Below the pieces are notes generated by a model, which saw only the letters and a list, made by a program, of their open reading frames with translations, made no database searches and was not told where the DNA came from. This document shows positions 59,673 to 64,000 of a stretch of 64,000 nucleotides of DNA, in pieces. The position numbers were made by a program, and so were the translations under genes. The DNA comes from Maribacter sp. 4G9 (GTDB taxonomy: Bacteria; Bacteroidota; Bacteroidia; Flavobacteriales; Flavobacteriaceae), in assembly GCF_002742265.1 (NCBI RefSeq), contig NZ_MDGL01000035.1, forward strand, positions 1 to 64,000. Direction: 5' to 3'. The stretch's first letter is position 1. Each line of letters starts with the position of its first letter.

Positions 59673-61055
59673 ATGGAAAATACTTGTAAAATTACCGATT
59701 TGATTTGCTTACCGGACACCAAACTACCCCGGGTGGTCGTGGTGGGTGGTGGCTTTGCGGGCCTTGCCTTGGTAGAAGGTCTCAAAAAGAAAAACGTACA
59801 GATCGTATTGATGGACAAGAACAACTTCCATCAATTCCAGCCCCTGTTCTATCAAGTGGCCACCAGTGCACTCGAACCCGACAGCATCGTATTCCCTATC
59901 AGAAAACAGATCAGCGGTTACAAGAATGTTCAATTCCGCCTGGCGGAAGTCGTAGAAATAGAGCCATCCCGAAACCTACTGTTTACGAACAAGGGCAAAT
60001 TGACCTATGATTACCTGATTTTGGCTACAGGAACGACCACTAACTTTTTTGGGATGGACAATGTGCAGAAAAACAGTCTAGGGATGAAAGACATCCGTGA
60101 TTCCCTGAACATTCGTCATATGATGTTGCAGAATCTGGAACAGGCGGCAATTACCTGCGATGACGAAGAACGCGATGCCCTTACCAATTTTGTTATTGTA
60201 GGCGGGGGTCCCGCAGGCGTGGAAATGGCAGGCGCCTTGGCTGAATTTTGCAAATACATCCTTCCTAAAGATTATCCAGAATATCCAGCTACGATAATGA
60301 AAATTTATTTAGTTGAAGCATCAGGTGAGTTGTTGGGTGCTATGTCCGATAAAGCATCAGTAAAAACACTAAAATACCTAATGAAACTAGGTGTTGAAGT
60401 TTTGCTTAATGAATCGGTAAGTGGTTATGACGGCAAGGTTGTCCAGACCAAAAGCGGTAGAACGCTATTGGCAAGAAACCTTGTATGGACTGCGGGGGTT
60501 ACAGGACAATTTCCCAAAGGGATAAACAAAGAATCCGTTGTAAAGGGCAACCGCCTGAAGACAAACAGGTACCTACAGGTGGAAGGCCATGAGAACATCT
60601 ATGCCATCGGTGATATCGCCGCATTGATTTCCGAAGATACACCCAAGGGTCATCCACAGGTGGCACAGGCAGCTATTCAACAAGGAAAATACCTAGCTCA
60701 ACTGCTCACGGACCTGATGAATGACATACCATCGAAACCTTTTGAATATAAGGACAAAGGGTCGCTGGCTACCGTTGGAAAACGAAGAGCGGTCGCCGAT
60801 CTCGGTAAGCTCAAATTTGGTGGTTATTTTGCCTGGTTACTATGGTCCGTTGTACACCTGATGTCCATCAGTGGGTTTAGAAACAAACTGTTAGTGGGCT
60901 TTAATTGGGTCATAAGTTATTTTACCTATGAAAAGAGCAATAGGGTCATCATTAGAAATTTCAAACAAGGTTCCCATAAAGAATCTCAAGCGAACGAACA
61001 ATTCAATGCTTCGAAAGCGGTAAGAAACTCACAAAAAACCAATATCGATGCTTAA
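59673..61055 (+). CDS. Type II NADH dehydrogenase (NDH-2)
   Basis: A 460-residue FAD protein (from ATG 59673; a TTG at 59643 would add ten residues). FAD motif VVVVGGGFAGLALVEGL near the start, QFQPLFYQVATSALEP, a second nucleotide motif FVIVGGGPAGVEMAGAL and YAIGDIAAL. The C-terminal membrane-binding helices include FAWLLWSVVHLMSISG. It oxidises NADH and reduces quinone without pumping. It overlaps NhaA by 8 bases. An AT-rich patch with different codon use at about 60265-60425 looks mosaic. Confidence 0.9.
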   Translation: MENTCKITDLICLPDTKLPRVVVVGGGFAGLALVEGLKKKNVQIVLMDKNNFHQFQPLFYQVATSALEPDSIVFPIRKQISGYKNVQFRLAEVVEIEPSRNLLFTNKGKLTYDYLILATGTTTNFFGMDNVQKNSLGMKDIRDSLNIRHMMLQNLEQAAITCDDEERDALTNFVIVGGGPAGVEMAGALAEFCKYILPKDYPEYPATIMKIYLVEASGELLGAMSDKASVKTLKYLMKLGVEVLLNESVSGYDGKVVQTKSGRTLLARNLVWTAGVTGQFPKGINKESVVKGNRLKTNRYLQVEGHENIYAIGDIAALISEDTPKGHPQVAQAAIQQGKYLAQLLTDLMNDIPSKPFEYKDKGSLATVGKRRAVADLGKLKFGGYFAWLLWSVVHLMSISGFRNKLLVGFNWVISYFTYEKSNRVIIRNFKQGSHKESQANEQFNASKAVRNSQKTNIDA

Positions 61056-62376
61056 AAACCGAAGTAACATAGGCATTCGAAAATTCTTTGGCCATTATGC
61101 CAAGGGACTCAACAACAGTGGGGTTGTTCTCTTTGTGACCGTAGTTATTGCAATGGTCTGGGCAAATTCCCCTTGGAAAGAATTTTATACCGGTCTTATG
61201 CAAACGGACATCGGTTTTTACATTGCGGATTTTCGGTTATCGGAACCTTTGCTGTTGTGGATCAATGATGGGTTGATGGCACTATTCTTTTTACAGGTCG
61301 GGCTAGAACTTAAACGGGAAATACTGGGGGGCAAACTTTCATCTCCTAAAAATGCAGTATTGCCCATAGGAGCTGCAATAGGAGGCATGGTAATCCCCGC
61401 CTTTATTTACTATTTGTTCAACGGTTCCGGGGAGGCTTCCCAAGGGTGGGGCATTCCTATGGCCACCGATATTGCCTTTTCGTTGGGGGTCCTGGCACTT
61501 ATGGGGAAAAGATTGCCCACCGCCCTAAGGGTATTTTTGGTCACATTGGCAATCGTGGACGATCTGGGCGGTGTTCTGGTGATCGCCCTATTTTATACTT
61601 CCGGTATTTCGGGAATGGATTTGCTCCACGGGCTACTCTTCTTCGGACTTCTCCTCATTGGAAATTTCGCGGGGATAAGAAGTACTTGGTTTTATGCCAT
61701 TGTAGGTATCGGAGGGGTGTGGTTGGCTTTCTTCTTTTCGGGCGTGCATCCTACGATTGCCGGAATTCTTACCGCTATAGCAATTCCCGGGAGGGTCAAA
61801 ATTAAAGAGGATACCTTTTTAAAACGCCTGGATAAACTCCATAAAAGATTTCAAATGACAAAGTCGATTAAAGGCGCCCTTATTTCCAAGCAACAGTTGG
61901 AAATATTGGAAGAAATAAAAACCACAAGTTCCGAAGCGGAGACTCCGCTTCAAAAATTGGAAAAAGCCCTACATCCTCTGGTAAGCTTCATCATTCTTCC
62001 TTTGTTCGCCTTGGCAAATGCGGGGATACATCTTCATGGGGATTTGCTGAAGGTGCTAACCGGCCCAGTTGGCCTGGGAATCAGTTTGGGGCTGATTTTC
62101 GGAAAATTCATTGGTATTGCAGCCTTTTCGAGAATTCTTGTGGCACTTAAACTTGCCAAACTCCCTGAAAACGTAAGTTGGAATATGATTTATGGTACCG
62201 CCTTTTTGGGGGGCATCGGTTTTACCATGTCACTGTTTATTAATGAACTGGCCTTCTCAGATGAATCTTTGATTTTCGCCGCAAAAGTAAGTATCCTATT
62301 TGCCTCTCTAATTTCAGGAATAGTAGGTGCCATACTATTATATAAAAGCAGTAAAAAATTAATAACAATTAAATAA
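61048..62376 (+). CDS. nhaA: NhaA Na+/H+ antiporter
   Basis: A 442-residue antiporter with about twelve membrane helices. The NhaA signature is clear: FFLQVGLELKREILGGKL, GWGIPMATDIAFSLGVLAL and LAIVDDLGGVLVIALFY, with the two Asp (VDD) that bind Na+ or H+. It exchanges Na+ for protons, which suits a marine strain. It overlaps the NDH-2 gene by 8 bases, so translation is coupled. Next gene begins 7 bases after its stop, suggesting one operon with NDH-2 and GAPDH. Confidence 0.95.
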   Translation: MLKNRSNIGIRKFFGHYAKGLNNSGVVLFVTVVIAMVWANSPWKEFYTGLMQTDIGFYIADFRLSEPLLLWINDGLMALFFLQVGLELKREILGGKLSSPKNAVLPIGAAIGGMVIPAFIYYLFNGSGEASQGWGIPMATDIAFSLGVLALMGKRLPTALRVFLVTLAIVDDLGGVLVIALFYTSGISGMDLLHGLLFFGLLLIGNFAGIRSTWFYAIVGIGGVWLAFFFSGVHPTIAGILTAIAIPGRVKIKEDTFLKRLDKLHKRFQMTKSIKGALISKQQLEILEEIKTTSSEAETPLQKLEKALHPLVSFIILPLFALANAGIHLHGDLLKVLTGPVGLGISLGLIFGKFIGIAAFSRILVALKLAKLPENVSWNMIYGTAFLGGIGFTMSLFINELAFSDESLIFAAKVSILFASLISGIVGAILLYKSSKKLITIK

Positions 62377-62383
62377 AAACAAT

Positions 62384-63397
62384 ATGAAAAAAATAGCAGT
62401 AGTAGGATACGGGGTCATCGGGAAAAGAGTAGCCGACGCCATTAATGTGCAGGAAGACATGAATCTTTTTGGGGTTTGCGATGTTATTAGCGATTGGCGC
62501 ATACAGACCGCTGTAAAAAAGGGGTATACCATATTCGCAGCAACCAGTGAAGCCAGGGAAAAAATGGGGTCGGTAGGCATTCAGGTAGCTGGCTTATTTC
62601 AAGACCTTCTAAATAAAGTGGACCTTGTAGTTGATTGTACCCCAAAGAACATAGCCGCAAAGAATGTTGAAACCTATAAGAAACAAGGACTTAAATTCAT
62701 AGTCCAAGGTGGTGAAAAACATGAAACGACCGGTCATTCCTTTAGTGCCGAAAACAATTACGAATCTGCGATAGATTTGGATGCCACAAGGGTAGTTTCC
62801 TGCAACACCACATCCATTTTAAGAACGCTGACCGCGCTAAAAAGGGCCGACCTGTTGGACTATGCCAGGGGCACTTTGTTAAGACGTGCCACAGACCCTT
62901 GGGAAAGCCATTTGGGCGGTATTATGAACACCATGGTTCCCGAGAAGGAAATACCGAGCCACCAAGGTCCGGATGCCCAAAGTGTAGATCCCGACCTCGA
63001 TGTAATCACATCGGCGGTAAAGGTGCCCGAAACTTTGAGCCATATGCATTATTGGAACGTGAAACTAAAGAAAAAGGCCACTAAAGAAGAAGTGCTCGAT
63101 GCCTTTAAGACCTCAAGCCGGATTAAACTGATACACTATGACCAAGGACTGGTTTCCAACAACACCATTAAGGAAATGTATCTGGATATGGGGCGGCCTT
63201 GGGGCGATATGTACGAGGTAGCCCTTTGGGAAGATATGTTAAAAGTGGTAGGCGACGAACTGTTTTATGCCTATGTCGTGGATAATCAGGCTATCGTAAT
63301 ACCCGAGACCATTGATGCCATACGGGCATTAACGGGCATCGAAAGGGATGGTCATACATCCATTGCCAAAACCAACAAAAGTTTGGGAATCAATTAA
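62384..63397 (+). CDS. Type II (archaeal-type) glyceraldehyde-3-phosphate dehydrogenase
   Basis: A 337-residue protein with the nucleotide motif GYGVIGKR (8-15), [20 protein letters not shown] with the catalytic Cys at 140, and [13 protein letters not shown]-type strings. These match the archaeal type II GAPDH, unlike the common bacterial GapA (which has SCTTNC). It works with NAD(P) on glyceraldehyde-3-phosphate. It lies 7 bases after nhaA and 11 bases before the aldolase, so the two sugar-phosphate enzymes form one module. The remote ancestry suggests horizontal transfer between archaea and bacteria, or retention of an old gene. Confidence 0.9.
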   Translation: MKKIAVVGYGVIGKRVADAINVQEDMNLFGVCDVISDWRIQTAVKKGYTIFAATSEAREKMGSVGIQVAGLFQDLLNKVDLVVDCTPKNIAAKNVETYKKQGLKFIVQGGEKHETTGHSFSAENNYESAIDLDATRVVSCNTTSILRTLTALKRADLLDYARGTLLRRATDPWESHLGGIMNTMVPEKEIPSHQGPDAQSVDPDLDVITSAVKVPETLSHMHYWNVKLKKKATKEEVLDAFKTSSRIKLIHYDQGLVSNNTIKEMYLDMGRPWGDMYEVALWEDMLKVVGDELFYAYVVDNQAIVIPETIDAIRALTGIERDGHTSIAKTNKSLGIN

Positions 63398-63407
63398 AAT
63401 AAAAAGC

Positions 63408-64000
63408 ATGAAAACATACGAAGATGTCGTGGAGCGTCTGGGTGATAAGGCATCCTACTATCTGGACCACGTTAGCGAAAAAATAACCAAGGATGAATTG
63501 CAGTTGCCCGAAAAAAATGTGGTGGATAAGGTATTCGTACCCAGTGACCGGAATACACGGGTCCTCGGAAGCCTATCTCAACTTTACGATCACGGCAACC
63601 TCGCAGGTACGGGATACTTGAGTATTCTTCCGGTCGATCAAGGCATTGAACATAGTGCAGCTTTTTCCTTTTATAAGAACCCCGATTATTTTGACCCTGA
63701 GAACATTATAAAACTGGCTATTGAAGCGGGTTGCAATGGAGTGGCCTCCACCTTTGGAGGTTTGGGTCTTTATGCAAGGAAATATGCACACAAAATTCCC
63801 TTTATCGTAAAAATAAACCACAACGAGCTTTTGTCCTATCCGAATACGTATGACCAAACTTTGTTCGGAACGGTCAAGGAGGCTTGGAATATGGGTGCGG
63901 TGGCAATCGGTGCGACCATATACTTCGGATCAAAGGAAAGTAACCGGCAGTTAAAAGAAATCGCAGAAGCCTTTGCCGAAGCACATAGTCTTGGAATGGC
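63408..64000 (+). CDS. Class I fructose-bisphosphate aldolase, FbaB/archaeal-type (cut by window edge)
   Basis: ATG at 63408 opens a frame that runs to the window end (197 codons). [58 protein letters not shown] and [12 protein letters not shown] match FbaB of E. coli and its archaeal relatives, class I (Schiff-base) aldolases of the DeoC/FbaB group. The catalytic Lys is probably in [11 protein letters not shown] or just outside. It splits or forms fructose-1,6-bisphosphate. It follows type II GAPDH by 10 bases, and together they give the central steps of a gluconeogenic or archaeal-like glycolysis route. Confidence 0.88.
   Translation, partial: MKTYEDVVERLGDKASYYLDHVSEKITKDELQLPEKNVVDKVFVPSDRNTRVLGSLSQLYDHGNLAGTGYLSILPVDQGIEHSAAFSFYKNPDYFDPENIIKLAIEAGCNGVASTFGGLGLYARKYAHKIPFIVKINHNELLSYPNTYDQTLFGTVKEAWNMGAVAIGATIYFGSKESNRQLKEIAEAFAEAHSLGM

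Noticed and set aside
1-64000. CRISPR arrays, tRNA, rRNA or integrase attachment sites
   Set aside because: No spaced direct repeats, cloverleaf or rRNA-like sequence noticed on reading, and no integrase gene seen; short tRNA-like structures cannot be fully excluded without a computed search.

Overview
The window looks like a chromosomal segment of a marine-type member of the Flavobacteriaceae (Bacteroidota). The sequence shows AT-rich intergenic DNA, few Shine-Dalgarno sites, TTTG / TAnnTTTG promoter motifs, a SusC/SusD pair with a FecI/FecR module, and small protein families typical of this group (HYC_CC_PP, DUF3347, SHOCT, DUF2911, DUF302). No rRNA, tRNA, CRISPR array or complete insertion sequence was seen.

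Region 1 (1-13 kb, all genes on minus) is a mercury/copper island. It begins with the tail of an IS256-type transposase, then an MtfA-like peptidase, a CopZ-like chaperone and a CopA copper ATPase. Two partly duplicated mer loci follow. One is intact: arsR, merTP, merP-like and merA, with a promoter/operator that can be read base by base. The other is decayed: a CsoR/FrmR-like regulator, a thioredoxin-like protein, merTP and only the last third of merA. An aldehyde dehydrogenase, an acetolactate synthase and an IS200 transposase stub lie between the two merA copies.

Region 2 (13-34 kb, minus) is a long copper-handling cluster. It holds an AraC regulator with a metal-binding-like CPRC N-terminus, PepSY, DUF2911, YceI, an ion channel, an FMN glutamate-synthase-like enzyme and a DUF2231 membrane protein broken by one stop codon. 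Then come several DUF3347 proteins, a heme-binding protein, DUF302, SHOCT, a multicopper oxidase fused to a predicted outer-membrane barrel, two Cys-rich TRASH-like proteins, and the CusB(-DUF3347)/CusC/CusA efflux system headed by HYC_CC_PP. The likely logic is periplasmic Cu(I) oxidation, sequestration and RND export.

Region 3 (34-47 kb) is backbone-like. It has a FecA-type TonB receptor, FecI, a frameshifted FecR, SusC/SusD, a membrane-fused spermidine synthase, a DUF6503-like protein and a Rieske protein.

Region 4 (47-57 kb, plus) is a second copper cluster. It holds a second HYC_CC_PP gene, a second metal-binding-like AraC regulator (CRRC), two cytochromes c, a porin and an SPFH protein. 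These are followed by a Met-rich lipoprotein, an HMA protein, two SHOCT proteins, a fifth DUF3347 domain, a lipoprotein gene with two nonsense codons, DUF5676 and a two-domain multicopper oxidase. The promoters of the two HYC_CC_PP genes carry the same palindrome at exactly the same distance from the -7 box, the best candidate here for an undescribed regulon.

Region 5 (57.5-64 kb, plus) holds a membrane-anchored AlbA_2 protein, a lycopene-cyclase-domain protein, a universal stress protein, type II NADH dehydrogenase, NhaA, an archaeal-type (type II) GAPDH and, cut by the window edge, a class I FbaB-type aldolase. By eye, base composition shifts from AT-rich in the metal islands to more GC-rich in regions 3 and 5, consistent with island acquisition; this was not calculated.
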